Shown here: piece by piece, positions 37,301 to 43,818 of the stretch
Layout: each line of letters starts with the position of its first letter
Position numbering within the stretch: the first letter of the stretch is position 1
DNA from: Branchiostoma floridae
Taxonomy: Eukaryota; Chordata; Leptocardii; Amphioxiformes; Branchiostomatidae
Reading direction: 5' to 3'
DNA: 64,000 nt
NCBI RefSeq assembly: GCF_000003815.2
Contig: NC_049979.1
Coordinates: 28,268,249-28,332,248 of the forward strand
Program-made: the position numbers and the translations under genes
The notes under the pieces: generated by a model
Told to the model about the DNA's origin: nothing
What the model saw: the letters and a program-made list of their open reading frames with translations, nothing else
The model's database searches: none

Positions 37301-38095
37301 TTTTATAATCAATGTAATAATTTCAGAAATCACTCCAGGCCAGCACGTCACCGGAACGTACTGCGCCTGCGCGAACCCTGGTGTTTTGGGGCTTGGTTTG
37401 GTCAACGTTGCATTGAAATCCCGCTTGTTACACAGTATATGTTAGAGACATGGTTTCATGTAAAACGTACACGGGATTTTACCCTTATATACACACGTAC
37501 TTTCTTAAATGCGGCCCTTTAGTAAACCGGGGGTTTAGCAAGGTTTAGCATGTCTATACTTTTCGCGCAGGCGCAGTACGTTCCGGTGACGTGCTCTCCA
37601 GGCCTATATTTCTGATATTGTGGAACAGGTCATGTGGCTTGTCTGTGGCTTGGGGGGTTGCTAATTAGCTTATCTCCAAGCAGATATGGGATAATGTGTT
37701 CTCTAATGTAGGACAGTTGTCGGGAAGAGGAATCCCTAAACAGATGTTAGACTCTTCCTAACACAATGCATTGGTCAGTGATTTGATTTGATTTGGTTTA
37801 TTCGGCTGTATAGAAAGAAATACAGCCAAGGCTACCCAACTAGCTGGAGGCTATTATCAAGGGCTAGCCCTGTTAACTGTACAATATACTATTTATATAA
37901 CTTTTTGGGTAAAGGTGAAATCACAATCCTTGTACATCCATCTTACAATGTTTGTGCCTGAAATTCAGTAGTTATGCACAAGCAAAAAAAAAAAGAATTC
38001 CATGTTGAAAACAACCTTGCTTTTCCATCCAGGTTCTACTGATGTTGGATGATGATCTAGACTACACCCCAAGAGACAAGATTCCCGTCTTCTGA
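1190..38095 (+). CDS. SIDT1/2: SID1 transmembrane family protein (SIDT1/SIDT2 type), 5' partial, 26 exons
   Basis: Multi-pass membrane protein of the SID1 family, which in animals is tied to dsRNA uptake/transport and lysosomal or lipid functions. Exons: 1190-1317, 2056-2217, 3061-3106, 7519-7617, 7913-7996, 8412-8523, 8923-8979, 9757-9850, 11344-11393, 15956-16018, 17636-17868, 18196-18269, 18498-18564, 18988-19061, 19430-19504, 20135-20183, 20300-20342, 21001-21075, 21607-21743, 33066-33168, 33973-34046, 34431-34477, 34698-34803, 35761-35871, 36929-37042, 38033-38095. They sum to 2340 nt, all phases agree, giving 779 residues plus stop. Seen: an extracellular beta-rich N-terminal part, one membrane segment (exon 8), a Pro-rich acidic cytosolic loop (exon 11), then about ten membrane segments. 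The CREST-superfamily zinc-site residues are present: S514-x3-H518, D529 and H743-x3-H747 (numbering from the first visible residue). The vertebrate protein is about 830 residues, so roughly 70 N-terminal residues including the signal peptide lie upstream. Vertebrate SIDT1 versus SIDT2 cannot be decided. Confidence 0.95.
1376..1582. mobile_element. Foldback MITE family A, copy 1
   Basis: Palindromic over most of its length: CATTTAGGGA...GTCGACGGACAGTGG and the complementary half, ending GGATAAAGGTGAAC. Degraded left end. Confidence 0.65.
1762..2000. mobile_element. Foldback MITE, arms about 55 bp
   Basis: CTAAGCTCCTTGATCTTAGT on the left is matched by its complement TTAGATCAAGGAGCTTAG on the right. 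Ends 56 nt before SIDT exon 2. Confidence 0.55.
2056..2217 (+). CDS. SIDT1/2: SIDT exon 2
   Basis: Acceptor TTTGTAG, donor GAG|GTTTGT. Encodes the VSRTLCP motif typical of the SIDT ectodomain and an Asn-glycosylation sequon (NAT). Confidence 0.88.
2500..2700 (+). mobile_element. LINE 3'-end fragment
   Basis: Reads [18 protein letters not shown] then stop in one frame, the usual C-terminus of non-LTR elements, and is repeated at 47745-47905. Confidence 0.6.
3061..3106 (+). CDS. SIDT1/2: SIDT exon 3
   Basis: 46-nt exon between TTTCAG and CAG|GTTAGT. Encodes FLVSPSQPQ, continuing in phase into exon 4. Confidence 0.85.
3152..7408. mobile_element. Possible 4.3-kb inverted-repeat element in SIDT intron 3
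   Basis: Ends CCTGTGTGAAAAT in inverted orientation, each followed by a GC-rich zone dense in GTCCGAACCG-type words (3165-3340 and 6890-7390), including four CAGACGTCCG units at 7010-7045. The interior (3350-6880) has no gene I recognise. Target duplications are unclear; it could be two unrelated GC-rich elements. Confidence 0.4.
7519..7617 (+). CDS. SIDT1/2: SIDT exon 4
   Basis: Acceptor CCCCAG, donor AAG|GTGGGT. Encodes [19 protein letters not shown], the SIDT ectodomain motif with a conserved Cys shortly after it. Confidence 0.92.
7913..7996 (+). CDS. SIDT1/2: SIDT exon 5
   Basis: Acceptor CACAG, donor CAG|GTAAGG. 28 codons beginning CPVYDLDRN and ending KKAAITVQ, among the best conserved ectodomain sequences of the family. 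Confidence 0.95.
8101..8311. mobile_element. Foldback MITE family A, copy 2
   Basis: Begins GTAACGCTGGTTCACC and ends GGTGAACTAGCGC, in SIDT intron 5. Confidence 0.75.
8412..8523 (+). CDS. SIDT1/2: SIDT exon 6
   Basis: Acceptor TTGCAG, donor AAG|GTAGGG. Encodes [14 protein letters not shown], the last strand of the ectodomain. Confidence 0.92.
8923..8979 (+). CDS. SIDT1/2: SIDT exon 7
   Basis: 57-nt exon, acceptor ATACAG, donor ACAG|GTGAGT. Encodes the juxtamembrane stretch [15 protein letters not shown]. Confidence 0.85.
9481..9552 (-). mobile_element. tRNA-derived sequence (pseudo-tRNA or SINE head)
   Basis: The minus strand has A box TAGCGTAGTGG, B box GGTTCGATCCC and a paired D arm and T arm, but the acceptor and anticodon stems do not pair, so a working tRNA is unlikely. 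Confidence 0.5.
9757..9850 (+). CDS. SIDT1/2: SIDT exon 8 (first membrane segment)
   Basis: Acceptor ATGTAG, donor TCAG|GTGAGT. Encodes about 25 hydrophobic residues ([17 protein letters not shown]...), the first transmembrane helix. Confidence 0.92.
9883..10100. mobile_element. Foldback MITE family A, copy 3
   Basis: Begins TAACGCTAGTTCACC and ends GGTGAACTAGTGTTA, just after SIDT exon 8; a (TA)n run follows at 10100-10122. Confidence 0.75.
10197..11306. mobile_element. 1.1-kb TA-target DNA element
   Basis: Ends CAGTGGAAGCC with TA on both sides (Tc1/mariner/pogo type). No transposase in the interior. Confidence 0.6.
11344..11393 (+). CDS. SIDT1/2: SIDT exon 9
   Basis: 50-nt exon, acceptor TTTCAG, donor AAG|GTTAAA. 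Encodes [17 protein letters not shown], the start of the cytosolic loop. Flanked by diverse repeats, so support rests on phase and splice signals. Confidence 0.75.
11492..11718. mobile_element. Foldback MITE family A, copy 4
   Basis: Begins TAAATGCTAGTTCAAC, ends GTGTGAACTAGCATTTA. More diverged. Confidence 0.65.
13196..13369. mobile_element. 174-bp MITE related to the CAGTGGAAGCC family
   Basis: Inverted ends CARTAGAAGCC...TTAATTGCA; TA precedes the left end. Confidence 0.6.
14476..14951. mobile_element. Probable 0.48-kb inverted-repeat element
   Basis: Left CACTACCAAAAATG and right CATTTTTGGTAGTG, with AT-rich partly self-complementary interior. Confidence 0.5.
15956..16018 (+). CDS. SIDT1/2: SIDT exon 10
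   Basis: Acceptor TTACAG (a second CAG follows immediately), donor CTG|GTGAGT. Encodes the polar cytosolic-loop piece [12 protein letters not shown]. Confidence 0.75.
17636..17868 (+). CDS. SIDT1/2: SIDT exon 11 (Pro-rich cytosolic loop)
   Basis: Longest exon, acceptor CTCAG, donor AAG|GTCAGC. A proline-rich stretch is followed by an acidic patch ([17 protein letters not shown]) and IYRTK, matching the acidic DxDxDK...RTK border before the membrane domain of SIDT proteins. Confidence 0.93.
17990..18090 (+). repeat. Two-copy tandem repeat in SIDT intron 11
   Basis: A unit of about 60 bp (CAGTAGGAGGATAATCAG...TTCAGCACCAGGGACAG) occurs twice and shares its core with the minisatellites at 42.1 and 61.0 kb. 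Confidence 0.7.
18196..18269 (+). CDS. SIDT1/2: SIDT exon 12
   Basis: Acceptor CTGTAG, donor CTG|GTAAGT. Encodes [13 protein letters not shown], a family signature. Confidence 0.95.
18498..18564 (+). CDS. SIDT1/2: SIDT exon 13
   Basis: Acceptor CTACAG, donor AAG|GTCAGA. Encodes a membrane segment with [15 protein letters not shown]. Confidence 0.95.
18988..19061 (+). CDS. SIDT1/2: SIDT exon 14
   Basis: Acceptor CCACAG, donor CAC|GTAAGC. Encodes the loop [19 protein letters not shown] with two conserved Cys. Confidence 0.95.
19150..19345 (+). mobile_element. SINE-like repeat with tRNA-type B box, copy 1
   Basis: GTGAGTTCAATCTCCGGCC (B-box-like), then TTTAAAAATGGTA, TGCTTAGCACTCAGCA and CCCCCTGCTGTAGTG. 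About 200 bp shared with 36570-36800. Confidence 0.6.
19430..19504 (+). CDS. SIDT1/2: SIDT exon 15
   Basis: Acceptor TTTCAG, donor TAG|GTAAGT. Encodes [16 protein letters not shown] and the rest of a membrane helix. Confidence 0.95.
   Translation, partial: CFQQRVQQHWLHHAWCPHSYPCLP
20135..20183 (+). CDS. SIDT1/2: SIDT exon 16
   Basis: 49-nt exon, acceptor TCACAG, donor ATT|GTAAGT. Encodes the cytosolic turn [17 protein letters not shown]. Confidence 0.88.
20300..20342 (+). CDS. SIDT1/2: SIDT exon 17
   Basis: 43-nt exon, acceptor TTGCAG, donor TCG|GTAAGA. Encodes [14 protein letters not shown], invariant in the family. Confidence 0.93.
21001..21075 (+). CDS. SIDT1/2: SIDT exon 18 (S-x3-H of the zinc site)
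   Basis: Acceptor TTTCAG, donor TTG|GTAAGG. Encodes [18 protein letters not shown]514 and H518 fit the first CREST motif; the D529 codon is split with exon 19. Confidence 0.95.
21607..21743 (+). CDS. SIDT1/2: SIDT exon 19
   Basis: Acceptor TCCCAG, donor GTG|GTAAGT. Encodes [18 protein letters not shown] and a second membrane helix. The next intron is 11,322 nt. Confidence 0.95.
21940..22430 (+). repeat. PstI-palindrome repeat element, copy A
   Basis: Begins CAGGGCTCGAAAT with a GTGCACCCA-rich head, unique middle, then at 22251-22425 an array of the 12-bp palindrome TTCCTGCAGGAA. Ends GGAATGGCCTT. Confidence 0.8.
22695..23872 (-). mobile_element. 5'-truncated non-LTR retrotransposon with reverse transcriptase
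   Basis: Minus-strand frame 23872-22871 (333 residues) has [20 protein letters not shown], the catalytic YADD, and a typical thumb and C-terminal part ([22 protein letters not shown]), as in CR1/Jockey-group LINEs. The endonuclease and N-terminal RT are missing and the frame opens without a proper start, so it is a 5'-truncated copy. The 3' tail ends in a CAACAA-type simple repeat near 22700. It sits antisense inside the SIDT long intron and looks little decayed (no stop in 333 codons). Confidence 0.85.
24379..24437. repeat. Perfect palindrome, 29-bp arms, 1-nt spacer
   Basis: Arms GTGAATGCCACCTGGC...GCTAATA and exact complement around a single G at 24408. No other copy seen in the window. 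Confidence 0.9.
25124..26162. mobile_element. hAT-type non-autonomous DNA transposon with 105-bp inverted repeats
   Basis: The ends, TAATCTCCAAGCAGATC... at 25124-25228 and their reverse complement at 26058-26162, appear identical over about 105 bp. Flanking 8-bp target duplications are TCTTGTTT (25116-25123 and 26163-26170). The interior has no recognisable transposase, although one 180-codon frame is open. Identity of the arms implies recent insertion. Confidence 0.8.
26531..26746 (+). pseudogene. LINE C-terminal zinc-finger-like remnant
   Basis: The frame contains [17 protein letters not shown] and a following C, the CxxC...H...C signature found after the RT of several LINE clades. No intact RT precedes it. 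Confidence 0.5.
27915..27990 (+). mobile_element. tRNA-derived sequence
   Basis: TAGCTTGATTGGTAAA resembles an A box and CAGGTTAAAATCCTGG a B-box arm. Stems are incomplete. Lies just before the element at 28046. Confidence 0.35.
28046..29279. mobile_element. Element with 13-bp inverted ends and subterminal direct repeats
   Basis: Ends GAGGGCCTGCATG and the complement of GAGGGTCTGCATG, with 6-bp flanks TTCTGT on both sides. Inside each end lie three to four copies of ACCGTTAAGCGTTACC, all in the same orientation, and the middle carries diverged units around ATGCAGGAAATGGCG. No transposase is seen. Confidence 0.65.
29455..29713. mobile_element. MITE with long inverted repeats and poly-G/poly-T tracts
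   Basis: Left TAGCCTCCTT...GAAGCTTGGCGATTTT and right AAAATCGCCAAGCTTCCC...AAGGAGGCTA. The left arm has runs GGTGGGTTGGGGGGTGGG with quadruplex potential. Confidence 0.6.
32010..32569 (-). repeat. PstI-palindrome repeat element, copy B (inverted)
   Basis: Same element in opposite orientation in the same SIDT intron: array at 32018-32188, middle containing ATTGACAAG (as complement), head ending CGAGCCCTG. Confidence 0.8.
33066..33168 (+). CDS. SIDT1/2: SIDT exon 20
   Basis: Acceptor GTTCAG, donor TAG|GTAGGA. Encodes [18 protein letters not shown] and YYMGRWRL, in phase with exon 19 across the long intron. Confidence 0.94.
33329..33554. mobile_element. Foldback MITE family A, copy 5
   Basis: Begins TAACGTTAGTTCACC, ends GGTGAACTAGCGTTA, in SIDT intron 20. 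Confidence 0.75.
33973..34046 (+). CDS. SIDT1/2: SIDT exon 21
   Basis: Acceptor CTGTAG, donor TGG|GTGAGT. Encodes [15 protein letters not shown], a cytosolic loop. Confidence 0.92.
34431..34477 (+). CDS. SIDT1/2: SIDT exon 22
   Basis: 47-nt exon, acceptor TTGCAG, donor GCT|GTAAGT. Encodes [15 protein letters not shown]. Confidence 0.93.
34490..34535 (+). repeat. TACATACA-type microsatellite
   Basis: Starts with (TA)n then (ATAC)n directly after the exon 22 donor. A similar tract is spread over 36340-36545. Confidence 0.8.
34698..34803 (+). CDS. SIDT1/2: SIDT exon 23
   Basis: Acceptor CCACAG, donor AAG|GTTAGT. Encodes [20 protein letters not shown], a membrane helix. Confidence 0.94.
35142..35349. 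mobile_element. 208-bp MITE with CTGTAAATG ends
   Basis: Inverted ends CTGTAAATG/CATTTACAG with TA duplications; the inside is built of GCGGTGGATTTAA-type repeats. Confidence 0.6.
35761..35871 (+). CDS. SIDT1/2: SIDT exon 24
   Basis: Acceptor TGTGTAG, donor GAG|GTATGT. Encodes LRSGERI, a membrane helix and [10 protein letters not shown]. Confidence 0.95.
36025..36202. mobile_element. 178-bp MITE with CAGTCAAACCTG ends
   Basis: Inverted ends CAGTCAAACCTGT, TA duplications both sides, inner repeats of GGTGGCC. A fragment of the same inner sequence is at 63870-63905. Confidence 0.7.
36570..36800 (-). mobile_element. SINE-like repeat with tRNA-type B box, copy 2
   Basis: The minus strand reads GTGAGTTCGATCCCCGGCC and the same downstream words as copy 1, so the B box is better preserved here. 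Confidence 0.65.
36929..37042 (+). CDS. SIDT1/2: SIDT exon 25 (H-x3-H of the zinc site)
   Basis: Acceptor CCACAG, donor CTG|GTCAGT. Encodes [16 protein letters not shown]743 and H747 are the last two metal-ligand candidates. Confidence 0.96.
38033..38095 (+). CDS. SIDT1/2: SIDT last coding exon
   Basis: Acceptor CATCCAG. Encodes [19 protein letters not shown] then TGA, the canonical C-terminus of the family. Confidence 0.96.
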   Translation, partial: VLLMLDDDLDYTPRDKIPVF

Positions 38096-41000
38096 ACACC
38101 GTCTGTCCTGAGAGGAGGTATCATGTACTTTAGATGTAATACCAAGAGGAACCAGCAGGTGGCATCGCTACTCAAGAAGATGACAATGTGGTCATCACGA
38201 AGATGATAAGCTACAGTTGTAGTGTATTAGTACTATTACTATGTTAAGATTAAAACTACACAAGACCACTGAGCTCAAGGGTAGTATAGAATTAGAACTT
38301 TTGGTCCACACCTTTTCAGCACTGTCGTCATAATGTGTGCAAATTGTCTCGGAAATTTTGAGCTTGTATAAAAGTCATACACCTTTTGCATGGTGAACTA
38401 TCAAAATATGCAAAGCATTAAATGGACTTAAAATACACTCTACATATATTACCTTATGATCCCCTCCCCCCAAAGTTTTGCACAAGAAAAATATACAAAC
38501 ATCGATTAAGAGGTAGATATTTGGCAAATAATAAAACCAACTGTGCAACTTTTAACACCTTTGAGCAACTTTGATACTCAGTTAGTTGTCTTCTAGCTTG
38601 ACAAATTCACCCCGTAGCTTTAGAAAGATTTCTAGAACCACAAGATTGCCTATCCTACTACCCTCAACTTGGTTAATAATAATATGGAACTGAACAAACT
38701 GACAGCATTTTTAAGCAAAGTCCCTGTCCATGCAATAATGCTGATACTACCACATTTTTGTACAGTGCTTGGTTGATGCAGAAACAAGAATACTGTGTGC
38801 CATTGCACTTTGCATTGTATCACCATTTTGTAGCACCCTACATGGATAAATTTACCTTGACATAGTAAGAAACATGAGATATTGACTCATTCTTAAGTTT
38901 AGAGAAATTTTGCCTCCCATGTTTTGAGAACTTTGGGGGGAAGACACTATCTCACACACACACACACAAAAAACAATATTGTGAGTGATATAAACTTTAC
39001 CCTACTGCAATCCAAGCCTTTCCTAGCACTGTATCAAGATAGTCTATTTCCCTATTAAGCAATGCAATACTTTTAGCTATGCACCCCAGATCTAGAGTCA
39101 CAAAATTGCCAATGGAGCTGAAACATTTTGGGGAAAACAGCTAACTACACCCCTTGATTTCGATATCCATTTTGAACACCTGGTTAGGACCTAAAAAATT
39201 GTATGGCTAGATAGAGAAAAAAGTGCGTGGCTCAATAGGGGAAATATGAGGTAACTTTACGACTCTACTGTATACAATATGAGGGTAAGAAAGGGGTTGG
39301 GGGAATTTTAGCTGATAAGTTGTGTCATTCCAACAAAAAGATAGCCCTTAGCAAGAATTTTACTGGTACATGTAGTAGTAGGTAAGAAAATAGGTAAGGA
39401 TGTTGATTTCAAACAGAGTGAGTAACTAATAACTTATCAATGTATTTGTGTACAGTTTCTATACATACAAGCTGGATGGTACAGTATAGCATGCTTTAAT
39501 AGCATATAGACAAAACTTTAATGTACAAATAGATGCCACATTGTTTTTGTTTTGTGACACTCAACAAAACCAAGCAATGCGAAAGAAGAAGCTTGTTTCA
39601 AAAGTGTTTTGCTATGGTCATATAGTCAAGATGAATTTCTTCAGAAATGTCGTAGAAATAGGTAACAGCGTTTCTGATATTGTTGACGAAGTTAACAACA
39701 ATTACTGATACTTATTCTACAAGGAGATACAATTTGGGGTGTAGAAGTAGCAAAGATAACATGCTCATAGCAGATGTTGGATTAAGTATTCATGTGAGTT
39801 TTTACGAAATACATACATGTAGGAATGTTACGAAATATATGTAGTCCGCTACTATGGAACATATGAATTTACGGAAATCATACGAATTTTATTGAACTCA
39901 CACAGGTTTGATTATGATCCTTAATAATTTGTAGGACTAGGCTCTTTTCAACAAATTAGTAAGGAGTGTATGCAGTCCATGCAATTTGTTTGAATTCTGT
40001 AAAATTTGTATGTTTCTTAGTAATGGATCGTAAGAATTGCTTGAAGTTATTATATTCCTCAGTAGCAGATAATTTGTACATGTGTATGAATTCTGTAAAA
40101 TTGGTATGAATTCCGTAAAACTAGTACAAGTACTTCCAATAGACAACCCTGAACGTTCTGTCATTTTTCAGTGGCAAACATAAGGAATAGCACACTTGTA
40201 ACTACCCAGGAATTCACAGTCCTGTAAGCTATGAAGTTAAGCATGTGCTTGTACTATGTGTACATTTCTGCAATGTTCCCAAAAGACTTTCAATAAGAGT
40301 TTACGGTTCTCTTAGGTCATTCTTGGCGCGAAAGTCTCACAGAAGAAATCCACAGTGCAATCAAAAGAATCTATTTCAACTAAGAACAAAAAAAAGATAT
40401 AACATTTCAAGAGATTTAACGGACAATGTATGTTGCAACGAAGACAATGATACGATGATAGCATTTTAGATGATATATTAAATCACTGTCGTGTAATGAG
40501 AGATAATCAGGATACGTACAGAATAGTGCACATGCTTGTTTAAGGCTTTTGAAGGGCTTATTTGTCTATGTTATCTGTTACAAAGGTCTTTGCTGCTACA
40601 ATTGCGTGATTACGTCTGTGGAAAGTGTGGTGAAAGTGTGAGTTGTAATGTTATGCGAGTTTAAAGGTGGAAAAACGATACGTGGAAACAGTGGATGTAA
40701 ATTTTCTTCTCTGTATCATATTATGAGTAACACAAGGGAAATATATAATGATATATTATAGATGTTGTTGTTACATATAATGTTACTTCTGGAACATTGC
40801 ATGTAGTAGGAGATATCAGTGTGTTGTATCCCAGGTAAAAAAGGTAATTTCTTTAGTTGTACAATTTGCACTTAATTCCAACACAAAGGACACAATCCCC
40901 ATGCATTTTCAATTGATCACTACTCAAGTCAGTGCTGATTCACTGCACTGACTTTCTGGAAACTAGAAGCATGATGATGTCATAAGTGAATCAAATGTGA

Positions 41001-42030
41001 TAGAAATTTACTCCTAATGTCATCATGCTTCCGGATTTTGGAAAGTTGGCACAGCGAATCAGATATCTGATGAAGGTCGTCGAGATCTTTGTTTTTATGT
41101 TGGAACAAAACTGAAATTGTACAACTATGGATTCTACCAATGCAGTTGAGCTTTCATTCGAAGGTAGCTTCTTTTTTTTTCAGATTATACTTACTTTTGT
41201 GTGTTACATCATGTATCTAAGGGTTGAGTGCAATGTTAGCTTTCATGATATGTATTCCTAAAAGAATATATTGTCTGGAACTGTGGATGTTTATATTTCG
41301 AAATATTTCTTTTGTACATTGTACTCTGGCTATCTCTTCAGCACTTTTTGATGCACACATTTGTATATGAATACTGTATTTCTTTAGTGTGCCGTTCTTT
41401 CATGGGTTTGGGTAGATAGTATGTGTTTTCCATTATCAATTGCTATCATGTGGATGAAGGATGTTGTGTGAGGGACAGAAGTATTATTAAAAGGGTTGTC
41501 CCAGTAAACTATAAATGTTTCAATGTCAAACTTATTCCGGGATAAGATCAAGGTTAAAGTATGTACTCTAGCTTTTGTTGAAAACTTGTGAGTTAGAAGT
41601 TGCTGTCTTTACTGTAACACTAATTCACCTTTCTCCGAGGGGTAACTTATATCTGTTACTTTTATTGTATTTATGGTATTTAGGGATGTCAAGTCGACAG
41701 ACAGTGGTTGCAAACTGCAGTAAATGGAAAGAATTGTAATTTGAAGCCACCGTCTGCCAAATTGATATCAGTAAATACCCCTCTTTGAAAAGCAACGGAT
41801 AAAGGTTACCCCACGGATAAAGGTCAAGTAGCGTAATGTTTGGGGAAAATTTTGAGATACGTTGTAAGGTTGTTCTCCAATTTGCCGACCCCATACCACC
41901 GCCAATGCTCTGTTGAACTGTTGTGTCCTTTGGAAAGGACGAATTTTTTATTGTGTCATACATTACTGTATGGAGGTTTTGGATAGTGGTATGAAGTCTT
42001 AGTGTAAACTTTTCTGCTGCAAGAATAAAA
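38096..42030 (+). other. SIDT 3' flank, probable 3' UTR
   Basis: No gene is seen after the TGA. AATAAA signals stand at 38530-38535 (about 435 nt after the stop) and at 42024-42029. The stretch is AT-rich and largely non-repetitive to about 41600, so it may be a long 3' UTR with alternative polyadenylation. Where the transcript really ends cannot be read from sequence. Confidence 0.4.
41615..41835. mobile_element. Foldback MITE family A, copy 6
   Basis: Begins TAACACTAATTCACC, ends GGTCAAGTAGCGTA, in the SIDT 3' flank. Confidence 0.7.
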
Positions 42031-42084
42031 TGCATGGAAAGCCTTCCATCACACATGGGTTGCTGCAGATTTTTAAATCAGAGC

Positions 42085-42500
42085 AGGGACAGGTGTGTTC
42101 GTGTGTGAAAATGGTGTTCAGCACCAAGGACAGGTGTGTGGATGGTGTTCAGCACCAGGGACAGGTGTGTTAACTTGTTTGTGGATGGTGTTCAGCACCA
42201 GGGACAGGTGTGCTTACCTGTGTGTGGATGGTGTTCAGCACCAGAGACAGGTGTGTTTACCTGTGTGTGGATGGTGTTCAGCACAAGGGACAGGTGTGTT
42301 TACCTGTGTGTTGGTGGTGTTCAGCACCAAGGACAGGTGTATTTACCTGTGTGTGTGTGTGTGGTGTTCAGGGGCAGGTGTGTTAACCTGTGTGTGTATG
42401 GTGTTCAGGGGCAGGTGTGTTAACCTGTGTGTGGCAGCACTAGGGACAGTTGTGTTTACCTGTGTGTGGATGGTGTTCAGGACCTAGGACATGTGTGACC
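42085..42500 (+). repeat. Minisatellite, unit about 42 bp, about 9 copies
   Basis: Unit built on GGTGTTCAGCACCAGGGACA and GGTGTGTTTACCTGTGTG. Open in several frames because of the repeat, not because it codes. Confidence 0.85.
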
Positions 42501-43650
42501 ACCAGTATCAAAATTGTGTTCAGCACCAAGGCCAGGTAGGATTGCCAGGTTGTAAATTGATAGACAAGAATGGAATCAATCACAACCAACAAAACTTTTA
42601 ATCCTATATTCAGTGATACAATGTACAAATGTATGCTATAGAACTTAGTGGCACTGATGTCAGTATTAAAATCATTAAACAGAATAAAATCAGCATTTCT
42701 TTGGCTAAGAAAACTATAATTACCAGAGAACATCTCTATTCATGTCCGTAACCGATATGAATATTTTATGAAGTCAGGTGAAAATGAAGGCTAATGTCTT
42801 AAAGAAATGTACAGGCTTTGGTCATAAATCAAAGAACAACAATAGTTGAACAGCGCAACGGCGTGCTGATACAAAAGCGCCGCCTAGCGGACAAAATAAT
42901 TATTACCATCATTCCAGATGGAAAGATTTTGATAATGTCTATGATTGGTCAATTTCATCATGTCTTAAGCATTCTCATTGGTAGAGATGCTACACGTTGA
43001 CCAGTGGTAGCGTATCAATTGAACACCACAGCAGCCAATCAACTTCAAGCTTTCTCTGCCTAATGTCAACGAAAGGGCTGCATTTTCCTTTCTGATCACT
43101 AGGGGGCATTGTGAGACCGTGAGCAATCCAACTGAAACGTTGTCGTGAAAAAGGCGTCCATTAGTTATTTTGTTGTTTCAACCTTCCTAAACTTTGTTGT
43201 GTAAGTGGCACAGTTGGCGAATTAACATACGTTACGTAAAAATCTCCAAGAGATTACTAACTATGTAAGCTAAAGGTTACTGTTTTCCTCTCACTAAGTT
43301 CCTGCCATAAAAAAAAATAAATGACGTGAAACGTACGACCGTAACGTTATATATGATTACATTTAACTTCTTCCCCACAAAAGAAGTGGCACTTTCTTCT
43401 TTAACAAACAAACAAACAAACAAACAAACAAGCAAACAAAACACAAGCACTGACTGTTAATGGACTACGCATCGCTATACTTATCTACTGATACATCTCT
43501 GCTATAAAAGAAATATGAGTGACGTGTACGTTATTTAAACTTTTTTTCTCACAAAAGAAACGGCCCTAACTTCTTTAACAAACAAAACAACCAACCAACC
43601 AAACAAATAAACATGAGCACTGGATATACTGATCTACTGTTGAAACGTAA
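42500..43650. other. Gap between SIDT 3' flank and EcKinase 3' end
   Basis: Two (AAAC)n tracts and AT-rich sequence. No gene or named repeat seen elsewhere in it. Confidence 0.5.
43403..43440 (+). repeat. (AAAC)n microsatellite
   Basis: Eight to nine AAAC units; a related tract at 43576-43612. Confidence 0.85.
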
Positions 43651-43654
43651 AACT

Positions 43655-43818
43655 TTAGAGAACTCCCCACTCCTGGATCTCTTGGATCATCCTCAGCAGG
43701 TCTGCACTTGCAGGCAGGACCGCCAGGCGTATGAACCGGTTGATCAACCCGTGCAGACAGTCGGCTCTGAAGTCTGCCTTCAACTGTTCCAGCGTATAGC
43801 TCTTTAGGCCCGAGGATT
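43655..43818 (-). CDS. EcKinase-like coding exon 3
   Basis: Acceptor ATTTCTAG; encodes the helical C-terminus (YTLEQLKADFRADCLHGL) to TAA at 43657-43655. Confidence 0.85.

Noticed and set aside
42095-42487. 130-codon frame rich in Cys, Val and Gly, and its counterpart at 61339-61695
   Set aside because: Translation of a minisatellite whose unit length keeps frames open; no start context, splice logic or known domain.
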